Assembly (NCBI GenBank): GCA_045661205.1
Contig: JAZRFE010000028.1
Coordinates: forward strand, 1 to 49,811
Direction: 5' to 3'
From: HGM04593 sp045661205
GTDB lineage: Bacteria > Bacteroidota > Bacteroidia > Bacteroidales > Bacteroidaceae
Length of the DNA: 49,811 bases
Positions 27,289 through 35,374 of the stretch are shown piece by piece. Position 1 is the stretch's first letter. Each line of letters begins with the position of its first letter. Below the pieces are notes generated by a model. The model worked only from the letters and a program-made list of their open reading frames with translations. It was not told the origin of the DNA and did no database searches. Both the position numbers and the translations under genes were made by a program.

Positions 27289-27564
27289 TCAGTTAAAATC
27301 ACCATTAATCTTCATTAAAAGTATACCTATTGCAAAAATCGCAATACCAACCAATATTTGCCACCAAATTACAGGCTGCTCTTTATAACGCTTATCAATT
27401 AATCCGGAACGTGTACGTTTACCCGCAGGTGTTCCCATTGCAAAGCTCACAAAACCAACCATAAGAAATTTGCCTGGGAGTTGTCCTTCTACAATAAAGC
27501 ACATCACAATGAAAAATAGCATTATAGCAAAATAGCCAATATGCCCTAAGAGAAACTTGAACAT
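27289..27564 (-). CDS. Small two-span membrane protein
   Basis: 91 residues. Two hydrophobic segments (about 5-26 and 68-86) flank a short loop with GTPAGKRTRSGLIDKRYKEQP. The loop is strongly basic, so it probably faces the cytoplasm. No family recognised. Member of the accessory gene train on the minus strand. Confidence 0.65.
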   Translation of the reverse strand: MFKFLLGHIGYFAIMLFFIVMCFIVEGQLPGKFLMVGFVSFAMGTPAGKRTRSGLIDKRYKEQPVIWWQILVGIAIFAIGILLMKINGDFN

Positions 27565-27608
27565 AAATAAAATATCTTAATGTTATAAAATGAGATTGAG
27601 TACTAAAC

Positions 27609-27851
27609 TTACTTACAACGCTTAAGCGAATCCTTTGCGCTCTCTATCTCACGTTTGTACTGCTCGATATGGCGATCGTGAGCAGCAGCATGGTCTATTT
27701 TACACTTGCGATAGTATGCCTTATTCGATGGTCCCGATGCACTCTTTACCTTGTCGGCATAGTAGGCATTTTCGCGTTTCTTATCCTCTTTTTCCTTTGC
27801 AATTTTAGCACGCAGGTCGATGATTTTCTTTTTGTAATATTCTTTACTCAT
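27609..27851 (-). CDS. Small charged coiled-coil protein
   Basis: 80 residues from ATG 27851 (MSKEYYKKKIIDL); the longer frame from 27893 adds an unlikely leader. Nearly the whole chain is predicted helix rich in Lys/Glu/Arg, with an AHDRHIEQYKREIE segment and a C-terminal KRCK. Two Cys are present. No signal peptide, so it is cytoplasmic. Function unknown. Confidence 0.6.
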   Translation of the reverse strand: MSKEYYKKKIIDLRAKIAKEKEDKKRENAYYADKVKSASGPSNKAYYRKCKIDHAAAHDRHIEQYKREIESAKDSLKRCK

Positions 27852-27923
27852 AGCAATATATTTTAAAGAAGTTGTGGTATATGGGGCAACCAAGCCCCAT
27901 ATACCTAAAGTTTTAGTTACTGA

Positions 27924-28238
27924 TTACTTACCTGCAGCAACCAAAGTTGCTTCGTTATCAGCCAACTTGCTATCATCAGCGTTAGCAACCTGAACACCGA
28001 TACCGTACAACTCGGCAATCTTCTTCTCGAAGTTACCAACGCGGAGGTTACCACCAACAGTAAGCTCGCCACCCTTAGCGCCCTCAGCGCGGAGTGATGC
28101 CAATGTAGCATTGTCATCAGCCATTGCACCCTTGCATGTTATGCTCTTGTAAACGCGCAATGTAGAACCGAAATTTTTCTTGAAGTTCTCCTTCAAAGTC
28201 TTGACCTTCATGCGGCCATCCAACTTAAATTCTGCCAT
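27924..28238 (-). CDS. Small cytoplasmic protein, paralogue of 30303-30665
   Basis: 104 residues. It starts MAEFKLDGRMKVKTLKENF and ends NEATLVAAGK. It aligns along its length with the protein at 30303-30665: the shared pattern is AEF...K(V/L)KT...(F)KK.F..TL..YK, then ATLASL/LTLAAL, a V(G)..EK/AEK segment and GV.VQ...D...L..NE.T. No signal peptide. The alternating strand-helix pattern suggests a small alpha/beta fold. I cannot name the family. Confidence 0.7.
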   Translation of the reverse strand: MAEFKLDGRMKVKTLKENFKKNFGSTLRVYKSITCKGAMADDNATLASLRAEGAKGGELTVGGNLRVGNFEKKIAELYGIGVQVANADDSKLADNEATLVAAGK

Positions 28239-28287
28239 AATTTTAAAATCTAAAATTGTTAATAAAAATAATTAGTTATTTTTTCAC

Positions 28288-28446
28288 TTAAAACATCTCT
28301 TTTCCAAAAAATGTGATACCGAGGTTTATGTCGAAATATGTCTTAAAGACAAACTGCAACACTGTAAGCACTGCTGCCAAAAGCAAGAAGAACAATGCTA
28401 TTTTCTTACCTATCGGCATTCCTTTTTGCTGTTTCTTTTTTGCCAT
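28288..28446 (-). CDS. Small single-span membrane protein, 52 residues
   Basis: ATG 28444-28446 to TAA 28288. A basic start (MAKKKQQKGMPIGKK) leads into a hydrophobic helix (IALFFLLLAAVLTVLQFVF), then a short tail FDINLGITFFGKEMF. The basic N-terminus predicts a cytoplasmic start. No family recognised. The 87 bases upstream to the LRR gene show no ORF. Confidence 0.6.
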   Translation of the reverse strand: MAKKKQQKGMPIGKKIALFFLLLAAVLTVLQFVFKTYFDINLGITFFGKEMF

Positions 28447-28533
28447 AACTTTCACTTCCTACAATTAAATTGCCACAACGCAGTAGTGATATTCCCCATC
28501 ATTAATATTACGTATATTTCGGACATTTCTGTT

Positions 28534-29370
28534 TTATCCAAACAACATCTTAAATAAACGTGCAAAGAACGACTCTTTCTTGCATTTAGGCCCGGGAGTT
28601 GAATCCACTAGAGTCTCGGTAGTAACTTTTACGAACTTATGCAGTTCTTTGGGTAACTGCTTCATTATGTATTCCTTATTTTCGGCATATATAACAAGCT
28701 CTTTAATTGCAGTACAACCGTTGAAAGCCGACTTCATTAGTTTTTTCAGACTGCGTGGCAATACCACTTTCTCCAATGCTGTACATTCTGCAAATGCTGA
28801 GAAATCAATCTTCACTACGCCTTCCGGAACAAATATACTTTTTAATCCTGTACAATTTTCAAAAGCCCTATCCCCAATATACTCAACAGAACATGGAATT
28901 TTAACATTTTGCAAACATTGACAGTTTCTAAATAATCCAGGCCCAAGGTATCTAATTCCATCATTTAGTTTAACATTCTTTAAATTACAACAATTAGAAA
29001 AAGTACCATTATAAAAGTCACTTTCACGAGATGAACTTAAAGTAGTAACGCTCTTTGGCAATTCAACACTGACAAGATTTTTGCATCTACAGAAAGCAGA
29101 ACCAATCTCTTTTACACCATTAGATATACTTATTTTAGACAGGCCTTCGCAGTCCCCGAACGCATAGCCTCCTATACTTGTAACACTTTCAGGGACCGTA
29201 ATGCTTGTAAGTCCGCTGCAACCAAAGAACGCACGTTCTCCTATGCTTGTAACGCTGTTGGGGATTGTAATGCTTTTTAATTCATCGCAATACTTAAAAG
29301 CATCTTCTTCAATATGGGTCGTCCTTTCGGGAATGATTCCTACTCCATTCTTTATTTCGTATTTTGCCAT
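28534..29370 (-). CDS. BspA-type leucine-rich repeat protein without export signal
   Basis: 278 residues from ATG 29370 (MAKYEIKNGVG); the earlier in-frame start is TTG. About eight LRR_5-type units of roughly 23 residues are visible (ITIPNSVTSIGERAFFGCSGL, then ITVPESVTSIGGYAFGDCEGL and so on; both quoted in part). BspA-type LRR proteins are usually surface-exposed, but this one has no signal peptide and ends in a basic/hydrophobic tail (KESFFARLFKMLFG). It starts 7 bases after the upstream gene stops. A cytoplasmic protein-binding role is inference. Confidence 0.85.
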   Translation of the reverse strand: MAKYEIKNGVGIIPERTTHIEEDAFKYCDELKSITIPNSVTSIGERAFFGCSGLTSITVPESVTSIGGYAFGDCEGLSKISISNGVKEIGSAFCRCKNLVSVELPKSVTTLSSSRESDFYNGTFSNCCNLKNVKLNDGIRYLGPGLFRNCQCLQNVKIPCSVEYIGDRAFENCTGLKSIFVPEGVVKIDFSAFAECTALEKVVLPRSLKKLMKSAFNGCTAIKELVIYAENKEYIMKQLPKELHKFVKVTTETLVDSTPGPKCKKESFFARLFKMLFG

Positions 29371-29376
29371 ACTCAA

Positions 29377-30279
29377 CTATTTCTTATGTCCATAAAACTT
29401 TGCCAATCTAAAGAATTCAAACAAAAGAGTTTCATTCTTTAAATAGCTTAACTTTTGTAAATCAACTTCATCAATATTGAAAGTACCCTCTTTACTCTGT
29501 TTGGTAGTCGTTATATAATCTTCGCAAGATAAAACAAGAGAAAGATTACCACGACGAATTTTACCAACGTACCACAAGAAGCGGTCAAGTAAATCGTAGT
29601 TCAACTCACTGCAATTGAGTTTCTTAATCAAAAGATTAATAGCCTTGACATACTCTACCATCGTTTTACCGCCATCAACTCGCCCCTTTTCATTTTTATG
29701 AATTAGTTTCGGTTTGCTCTTGTTTTCAAACTCACAATGGCTCCACACCACGGGGAACATCTCGCAAGCAATGGAGTCATATATTGGGAAGTGGAATCCT
29801 GTTTCAAAATAGGCATACTTACTGATGAGCGAAATTGCTACTCCTTTGTCCTCGCCATCTTTGCCTATGCCATAGCACTCCGTGAAGAGATTTTTCTCAT
29901 TTTTACCATTTCCCCCGGCTTCATCATAGTTAAACATTGGTAATTTAGCCTCGGGAGCTTTTGCAAAATCGAGAAACAGCTGTTTAAGTTTTCCTGGTTC
30001 ACCCTTTGAGATTGTCACCAAAACTCTTGCCAACTCATCAAGGGCATAATAGCGACGATTCATTTGAGTAGAATACATGCTATCAATCAGTGTCAGGCGC
30101 GCAAGGATGTCCATATAGGTCTCTTCCTTGGTTTTATCAAACACTTTTACTATAACCTCTTTATCTACCGAAAATCCGGACTGTCCTTTAACATCCTTTG
30201 CAGAAAGGAGTTTGAAAAGTCCTTGCAACTCTTTAAGGTGTGCTGAGGGTGTTTGTGTTTTTGCCTTTTTCACTGCCAT
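29377..30279 (-). CDS. Unknown 300-residue cytoplasmic protein
   Basis: 300 residues, no signal or membrane segment. It opens with a basic tail (MAVKKAKTQTPS). The segment SLISKYAYFETGFHFPIYDSIAC resembles the FPIYDS-type motif of HhH-like hypothetical proteins in which a conserved Asp follows 'PIYD', but I cannot place it firmly (motif given in part). The rest is mainly helical. The gene touches the LRR gene downstream. The same MAVKK start occurs in the broken small gene at 30748-30914. Confidence 0.7.
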   Translation of the reverse strand: MAVKKAKTQTPSAHLKELQGLFKLLSAKDVKGQSGFSVDKEVIVKVFDKTKEETYMDILARLTLIDSMYSTQMNRRYYALDELARVLVTISKGEPGKLKQLFLDFAKAPEAKLPMFNYDEAGGNGKNEKNLFTECYGIGKDGEDKGVAISLISKYAYFETGFHFPIYDSIACEMFPVVWSHCEFENKSKPKLIHKNEKGRVDGGKTMVEYVKAINLLIKKLNCSELNYDLLDRFLWYVGKIRRGNLSLVLSCEDYITTTKQSKEGTFNIDEVDLQKLSYLKNETLLFEFFRLAKFYGHKK

Positions 30280-30302
30280 TTTCCTAATAGGCTTTATTGT
30301 TC

Positions 30303-30665
30303 TTAATACTCACCACGTGCAGCCTGACCGATAGTAATCTCGTTGGGCACGAGTCTCTTGCCAGCAGCATCTTTTATCTGAACGGTTACACCAAAATTGG
30401 CATCGAATAGTTTCTCGGCATCGCCCACCTTGGTGCTTGCCTTTATCTTAAGAGCATCGGCACTGCTCTTCACCTCTTTGGTTGTCGTTTTGTTGAGCGC
30501 AGCAAGTGTCAGTTCACCATCGGCAATCTGCACTCCTTTGTAGAATACAAGTGTAAGGTCGAATGCCTTTTTGAAATCAGCCGAAATTGTTTTCAGTTTT
30601 TTGTTAGGTGCTACTGTAAATTCTGCATTCTTGAATTTATCCATCAAATTGTTTAAAAGTCCCAT
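30303..30665 (-). CDS. Small cytoplasmic protein, paralogue of 27924-28238
   Basis: 120 residues from ATG 30665 (MGLLNNLMDKFKNAEF). Residues ~14-120 align with the 104-residue protein at 27924-28238, with conserved AEF, KLKT, FKKAF, TL.FYKG and GVTVQIKDA. It has an extra N-terminal amphipathic helix. Both lie in the same gene train, so an old duplication inside the cluster is likely. Function unknown. Confidence 0.7.
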   Translation of the reverse strand: MGLLNNLMDKFKNAEFTVAPNKKLKTISADFKKAFDLTLVFYKGVQIADGELTLAALNKTTTKEVKSSADALKIKASTKVGDAEKLFDANFGVTVQIKDAAGKRLVPNEITIGQAARGEY

Positions 30666-30747
30666 AGTAATAATATTATTATATTGTTTTTCGTAAAAAA
30701 TTGTGCCCCAAGAAGGTATCACCCTTCAGAGGGCTATGTAAACATTA

Positions 30748-30914
30748 TTAAAGTTCTATTTGCAGTTCGGGCTCGTCTTTTACAAGGTCGGCAAGCATCA
30801 GCACTGCGCGTGCATCGTCGATACCATGCGCTCGGCAATTTCCTTACCCTCTTTTGTACGTTTGTCCACAGTGCCATCTTTAGTTTTCTTCACTGTTGTT
30901 TTCTTTACTGCCAT
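30748..30914 (-). pseudogene. Small gene broken by a frameshift
   Basis: From ATG 30914 the frame reads MAVKKTTVKKTKDGTVDKR, continues to GKEIAER, then meets a premature stop after 38 codons (30798). Moving back one base at about 30828 opens a second frame reading HGIDDARAVLMLADLVKDE and ending QIEL at 30748. The joined product would be ~55 residues with a sensible helical C-terminus. No slippery heptamer is seen, so a real or sequencing indel is more likely than programmed frameshifting. Confidence 0.6.
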
Positions 30915-30951
30915 ATCTTTAATATGTTACTAGGTTATTAGAAACTGTTTC

Positions 30952-31842
30952 TTATTCAAGAATGATAAATTCTGTACGACGATTAGCTTCGAGGTTATTC
31001 TCGTCGAGAGGCTCGCTTGAGCCTTTACCCTCGGCCTGCAAACGACCGGCATCGACACCGCGACCAATCAAGAAATCGACAGCTGCTTGTGCACGAGCCT
31101 GAGAAAGTTTAAGGTTAAATGTAGGGTCGCCCTCGGCCGATGTGTGACCAACGATTTTCAACTTAATCTCAGAGTGTTTTTTCATCTCCTTTGCGAGGTC
31201 GTGAAGAACAAACTTAGCATCTTCGGAGAGGTCGGCCTTGCCCTGTACAAACTGCGCAGCATTGAAATTCTTTTCTATCTCTTCGATGCGATCGACGTAG
31301 ACAATCTTCTCTACTTCGACAATCTTCTCAACCTCGACAACCTCGGGTTTGCGAAGTGCAAAAAATGCCACTGCCCCTGCAAGCAACAGAACAAGCAAAA
31401 TCCACAACCACAAAAGCGACTTTCTCTTGGCAGGCACGGGGGGAACATAACCATTGAGATACTCAAGACGGAAACCACCCTTCTTGCCTCCCTTGTCGGC
31501 AGCCTCGAACTGTGCAATCTCAATATCATACAACTTTGCATGCTCAACCATGCGCTCGAAGCTGGGTTTTGTCCACATTTTCACCACTGATACCTTCTTG
31601 CCATCGCCGGTCGCAAGCAACTCATCCTCGGCTTTGAAGTATCCATCCCAATTGGCATCAGTACCCTTCTCCTCGGCGTAGATAAAAATCTCACTTGTAC
31701 CCTTGTCGGGGTTCAATTCATTTGGGAAAGCCTTACGCAAATCCTCTAAGGTTGCCTGTGGATACATCACCATGTAGGCATGCGCAATGCCTAATGCCGT
31801 GCGGTTCTGTGCCTTGCCATAAACTCTTACTTTACTTGCCAT
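30952..31842 (-). CDS. Inner-membrane-anchored OmpA-domain protein
   Basis: 296 residues. There is no signal peptide. Residues 1-140 form a soluble unknown domain (ALGIAHAYMVMYPQATLEDL). A single membrane helix follows (about 143-163, LLWLWILLVLLLAGAVAFFA), then a VEKIVEVEKIVYVD repeat and an OmpA-type peptidoglycan-binding domain (about 190-296: GHTSAEGDP, LSQARAQAAVDFL, NRRTEFII). This order places the first domain in the cytoplasm and OmpA in the periplasm, as in MotB-like or secretion-system anchors. It could link the cytoplasmic cluster proteins to the cell wall. Confidence 0.85.
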   Translation of the reverse strand: MASKVRVYGKAQNRTALGIAHAYMVMYPQATLEDLRKAFPNELNPDKGTSEIFIYAEEKGTDANWDGYFKAEDELLATGDGKKVSVVKMWTKPSFERMVEHAKLYDIEIAQFEAADKGGKKGGFRLEYLNGYVPPVPAKRKSLLWLWILLVLLLAGAVAFFALRKPEVVEVEKIVEVEKIVYVDRIEEIEKNFNAAQFVQGKADLSEDAKFVLHDLAKEMKKHSEIKLKIVGHTSAEGDPTFNLKLSQARAQAAVDFLIGRGVDAGRLQAEGKGSSEPLDENNLEANRRTEFIILE

Positions 31843-31880
31843 AATACTTTTTTTGTACTTAAAATATGTTTAACATTAAA

Positions 31881-32990
31881 TTATTGCTCAACGCCCTGTT
31901 GCACGCTATCGGCGGGAGCAGATATTGCCACCTCCACACTGTCGGCTGTGGCAGGAGCCTCCTCGCACTTGGGAGCAACTTCGCGAGCAGGAACATCGGT
32001 CAGCGTCACGTTAATGACTTTGAAGCCCAATGTTGCAAAAAGTGTCTTAATACGCTCCTTGCCTATTGAATTGGCTTTCTCAAGTATATTATGGTCGAGA
32101 GCATTCTGCAACATCTTCTCTTTGGCCTGTTTCTGCAAGACGATAACCTCGTCGTGTTCCCATTTTCCTATTTCCTCGAATATCTTGTAATCGGAGGGGT
32201 TGCTTATTACATCGAAAATTTTGGGAGCGGGCAATTTAATGTTCACTGTGTCGCCCTTTACAACAAGTGCATCACCGTCAATGGCCGATAGGTCGTAGCC
32301 CGCGCGCACCTTGCACAACACTGTAAGAACAATAGAATTTTCTACTGTGTCAAGTTCGTTGCCGAACCACTGTTTTTTGGTGGTGAGCTTGTGGTCTTGT
32401 ATCACGCTCTCCTCGTAGTAACACGCAGTTGTGAATTCCGAAATCTTCTTTACCTCTTCGACAATATTTGCAGTATTTTCTATGAGCAAAGGTTTGTTCA
32501 TATCGGCAACTATATACGCAGTAGTTGCAAGAACTGCGCTCACAGCAGCAGCGATGAGCACAGCCGGCATGTGGGCTGTAATGAACCCAAAGAGGGTCGC
32601 AAAAAAACCGTTGCCTGCAACGGCAACGCCCCCTTTCACAGCGTTATTAACAACACTCTTGCCAGCGTCGGCTACTAACTTGCCGGCAGTGGCAACAACA
32701 TCGGCCGAACTACTTTCTTTACCACCTTCATCTTTGCCCGATTTTGCATTGGTAACAGCGTTTGCAACATCTTCTATTTTATTTGCAACACCGACAATCT
32801 TTTCGTTGTCGGTAATCGACTTGGCTACTTTGCTCACAGTATTTGCTACCTTTGCGGCGTTCCCCAACAAACTGCTTTTGATTTTATCTTCTGCAACCTG
32901 TTCCTCTGTATTTTTATCGATATTTGTCTGGCTCTGAGGAGTTTGATTATTATCTTCTACCTGATTATTTACTTTATCTTTTGTTTCCAT
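31881..32990 (-). CDS. Membrane protein with DUF4230-type domain
   Basis: 369 residues from ATG 32990 (METKDKVNNQ). A long low-complexity, Val/Ala/Lys-rich cytoplasmic stretch (1-135) precedes one membrane helix (about 140-162, MPAVLIAAAVSAVLATTAYIV). The following domain (CKVRAGYDLSAIDGD, DTVNIKLPAPKIF, ERIKTLFATLGF) matches the next gene upstream and the DUF4230 pattern. A Pro/Ala/Glu tail ends the chain. It is probably displayed on the outer side of the inner membrane. Function unknown. Confidence 0.75.
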   Translation of the reverse strand: METKDKVNNQVEDNNQTPQSQTNIDKNTEEQVAEDKIKSSLLGNAAKVANTVSKVAKSITDNEKIVGVANKIEDVANAVTNAKSGKDEGGKESSSADVVATAGKLVADAGKSVVNNAVKGGVAVAGNGFFATLFGFITAHMPAVLIAAAVSAVLATTAYIVADMNKPLLIENTANIVEEVKKISEFTTACYYEESVIQDHKLTTKKQWFGNELDTVENSIVLTVLCKVRAGYDLSAIDGDALVVKGDTVNIKLPAPKIFDVISNPSDYKIFEEIGKWEHDEVIVLQKQAKEKMLQNALDHNILEKANSIGKERIKTLFATLGFKVINVTLTDVPAREVAPKCEEAPATADSVEVAISAPADSVQQGVEQ

Positions 32991-33032
32991 AGTCAAAAAC
33001 CCTTTTGTCATTTTTGTTAGTTCGCAATAACC

Positions 33033-33614
33033 CTATTTTTTCTCCTCTTCAGGCTCCTTGAAACATACATTTATATTCTCGAAGCCACAATTTGCAAGCA
33101 TCGCCTTAAAAAAGTCTTTTGCATTGTTTTTTGCATCCTCAAAGATTCCTAAGTTCTCGGCATCGTCGAGAATAGCCTTTTCGCCCTGCTTCAGAAGGTC
33201 GTTGCGTTCGTCAGTGTTGAAATCGGTGCGCAAACCGCTGATTTTTGAATACTCAAGCTTTATATCTTCGGCAGCCATATTGAACGAGAGGACTTTAGGC
33301 TGAGGAAGAGTAATTGTTACAGTCTTGCCACCATTGGAAATCTTGGCATCTTTTTTTGAGAAATCTTTAAGGTCGATGCCCGCCTTCATAGTTGTGCGAC
33401 ACGAGAAAATTATTTTTCTATCTCCAAGTTTATAGAAAGCATTGTCATTTGCCTTTATGAGTTTTGTTATAGTGTACTCAACAGTTCCCAATTCGGCGCA
33501 AGCAACAGTTTTGTCCATTGCTTCATCGAGTTTTTTCTCTTGCTCATTGCTACACGAACAGAGCGACAGCATTACTGCCATAACTGAGATTGTGAATAAG
33601 GATGTGAATTTCAT
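33033..33614 (-). CDS. Lipoprotein with DUF4230-type domain
   Basis: 193 residues from ATG 33614 (MKFTSLFTI). The signal peptide ends with LCSCSNEQ, a lipobox. The mature chain shows TVEYTITKLIKAND, FSCRTTMKAGIDL, KTVTITLPQPKVL and a C-terminal helix pair ending FKAMLANCGFENI, the DUF4230 pattern. It precedes a second DUF4230 gene by 42 bases, so the two may work as a pair on either side of one membrane. Function unknown. Confidence 0.75.
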   Translation of the reverse strand: MKFTSLFTISVMAVMLSLCSCSNEQEKKLDEAMDKTVACAELGTVEYTITKLIKANDNAFYKLGDRKIIFSCRTTMKAGIDLKDFSKKDAKISNGGKTVTITLPQPKVLSFNMAAEDIKLEYSKISGLRTDFNTDERNDLLKQGEKAILDDAENLGIFEDAKNNAKDFFKAMLANCGFENINVCFKEPEEEKK

Positions 33615-33698
33615 ATTATTTATACATTTATAATTTATTACTTCCATTATAAATCCACACCCCAAATAAAAAAAAGAAGCGTAGACTAATTGCTTAAT

Positions 33699-33863
33699 CT
33701 CCGCTGATAGGTCCTAGGAAAACCGTGAAAAAGAGAAAAGCAACAGCCTACGCCAATAGCCGACGCACACACCACATATACATCACGTATATGCATGCAC
33801 GACCACTTGCGACAGGGTTTGCACTCTCTTTTCGTTAATGAATTTCCTAGGTTCATCAGCGAG
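33699..33863. other. Long inverted-repeat element: structured RNA or MITE-like
   Basis: The ends CTCCGCTGAT and ATCAGCGAG, with an inner perfect 9-bp pair CCTAGGAAA/TTTCCTAGG, form an interrupted terminal stem. Further pairs lie inside, including an 8-bp AAAAGAGA/TCTCTTTT and the small hairpin CATATAC/GTATATG. The 165-bp unit is flanked on each side by AAT. It could be a rod-like RNA in the long leader of the DUF4230 operon, or a small non-coding mobile element with a 3-bp target duplication. A 61-codon ORF across it looks fortuitous. The rest of 33615-34062 is AT-rich without genes; TAATTTTG at 33905-33912 (minus) may be a -7 element. Confidence 0.55.
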
Positions 33864-34062
33864 AATGTCAAACACTCGCGTGTTTATTCATTATTTCAAT
33901 AACACAAAATTACTAAAATAAATTAAATAACCATCCGAGTCTGTTGCTTTTTTTTAGTACAATGCAAAAATAAAGGATAAAAATATTATTTCCTTTGTCT
34001 TTTTTTGTCATTTAATATATAAAGTACATTTTATTGTTTACAATTGCCATTAAATAAGAAAA

Positions 34063-35238
34063 TTATTTTTTGTATGGCACAAAGGGGCGACGACGGCCGA
34101 CGAGAGAATCGTAGAATATTATCTCCTCGGCATTGAGACTGCTTTTGGTGTACAATGGCAGAGCATTGGCAATAAGCCATAGTTTCTCGTGACAATCGTT
34201 CACCTTCCTCGTATAGTGCACCGCCGCCACGTTATACAATGCTACGGGAGTAAGGGTGGAAATGTGCTCTTTATTATACACCGTAAGGTTCTCCCAAAAG
34301 GAGACAATGTTGTTGCATGCAAACTCAAAGTATGTGGCATGTGTCAAGGAGTCGGCTGTTATTGCGTATATGGAATCCACGTCGTGCTCTATCTGCAAAA
34401 GAAGTTCTTTTTCTAGTGTCTCATTGTGCCCCTGCTGCACAAAAGCATTGCTTATATATACAAGAGGTATAGATATTATAATGGCAACTATTGCCAAAAG
34501 CACCGCAACAGGGGTTTTGTCCCTGCGCTGCATAGCCGAAATAAGTTCGTCTACACAGCTGTAACGCTTTGCTGCATCTTGTTGCAAGCAGCGTCGTGCA
34601 ATGCTCGAATAGCGACCACCGAACATCTCTTTCATTATCACGCCCAACGAATATATGTCGCTGCGGGCATCTATATTTTTCTCTTGTGCAAGCAATTCGG
34701 GCGAGGCGTATGCAGGGGTGCAACCAAGAGTGCGAACAAGGTAGTGTGCATCGCTGTCGGCAAGCCCGAAATCAATAAGTTTCGCATCGTTATCGGCGCG
34801 GGTGATTATCACATTTTCGGGTTTTATATCGTTATGTACCAAACCGCAACAATGAATATACGACACAACATTCAGCAGTTGCATGAACACCCTGCGACGC
34901 ATGGCAAGTGATGGATTTTCGGCAATAAATTCAGCCAACGTACGCCCCTCTATGTACTCCATGACTATTCCCGCCCCCACAACAGTCTGCTCTTCATAAG
35001 TAAAAACATTTACAATATTGGGGTGGGATTTCCCAAGCGAGAACTCATATTCGCGCTGCAACAAGGCAAGCGCTTGCGAGGAACTGTCCCCAGGAGTCTT
35101 TATGATGAAATATTTGCCGGCCTTACGCACACGCCACAACACAGACGAAGAGGTTGTAATATACTTCTCGGGCATGGAGTATGACGAGCCATACTCTATG
35201 GGTATTCCTGCGGACATTACTACTTCACTTTCGCACAT
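34063..35238 (-). CDS. Transmembrane Hanks-type Ser/Thr protein kinase
   Basis: 391 residues. The kinase domain (about 20-235) has the ATP-binding Lys47 (YFIIKTPG), a helix-C Glu (~63), HNDIKPENV with catalytic Asp137, DFG at 156-158 and YASPE at ~177-181. The Gly-rich loop is degenerate and HND replaces HRD, a non-RD type. A membrane helix (about 244-263) follows, then ~125 periplasmic residues with no PASTA repeats or other known sensor. It is divergent from the regulator at 35410 and heads the same strand as the accessory cluster. Substrates are unknown. Confidence 0.92.
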   Translation of the reverse strand: MCESEVVMSAGIPIEYGSSYSMPEKYITTSSSVLWRVRKAGKYFIIKTPGDSSSQALALLQREYEFSLGKSHPNIVNVFTYEEQTVVGAGIVMEYIEGRTLAEFIAENPSLAMRRRVFMQLLNVVSYIHCCGLVHNDIKPENVIITRADNDAKLIDFGLADSDAHYLVRTLGCTPAYASPELLAQEKNIDARSDIYSLGVIMKEMFGGRYSSIARRCLQQDAAKRYSCVDELISAMQRRDKTPVAVLLAIVAIIISIPLVYISNAFVQQGHNETLEKELLLQIEHDVDSIYAITADSLTHATYFEFACNNIVSFWENLTVYNKEHISTLTPVALYNVAAVHYTRKVNDCHEKLWLIANALPLYTKSSLNAEEIIFYDSLVGRRRPFVPYKK

Positions 35239-35265
35239 AAGATCAATGATGGTTAATCAGAATTA

Positions 35266-35296
35266 CAAATTTACAAATAAACGAGCGAAACACAAA
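35266..35296 (-). promoter_or_regulatory. Promoter of the Ser/Thr kinase gene
   Basis: On the minus strand TTTG (35293-35296), 19 bases, then TAAATTTG (35266-35273): a full consensus match. The start would be near 35259, about 20 bases before the ATG, which supports the 35238 start. Confidence 0.8.
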
Positions 35297-35328
35297 ATTT
35301 GCTATACGATTTAAACAAGAGCCGAAAA

Positions 35329-35341
35329 TACCCACTGGGTA
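35329..35341. promoter_or_regulatory. Palindromic operator candidate in the divergent region
   Basis: TACCCACTGGGTA is a perfect inverted repeat with a 3-base centre. It lies between the two divergent promoters and abuts the -33 element of the regulator gene. It may bind the neighbouring HTH protein. Confidence 0.5.
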
Positions 35342-35342
35342 A

Positions 35343-35374
35343 TTTGATTTTTCGCTCAATTATAACTATTTTTG
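35343..35374 (+). promoter_or_regulatory. Promoter of the HTH regulator gene
   Basis: On the plus strand TTTG (35343-35346), 20 bases, then TATTTTTG (35367-35374): a full consensus match, with a start near 35381 and a leader of about 28 bases. Confidence 0.78.

Noticed and set aside
33686..33871. 61-codon minus-strand ORF with CKPCRKWSC
   Set aside because: It runs across both arms of the inverted-repeat element, so its sequence is set by pairing; there is no good start context and no recognisable domain.
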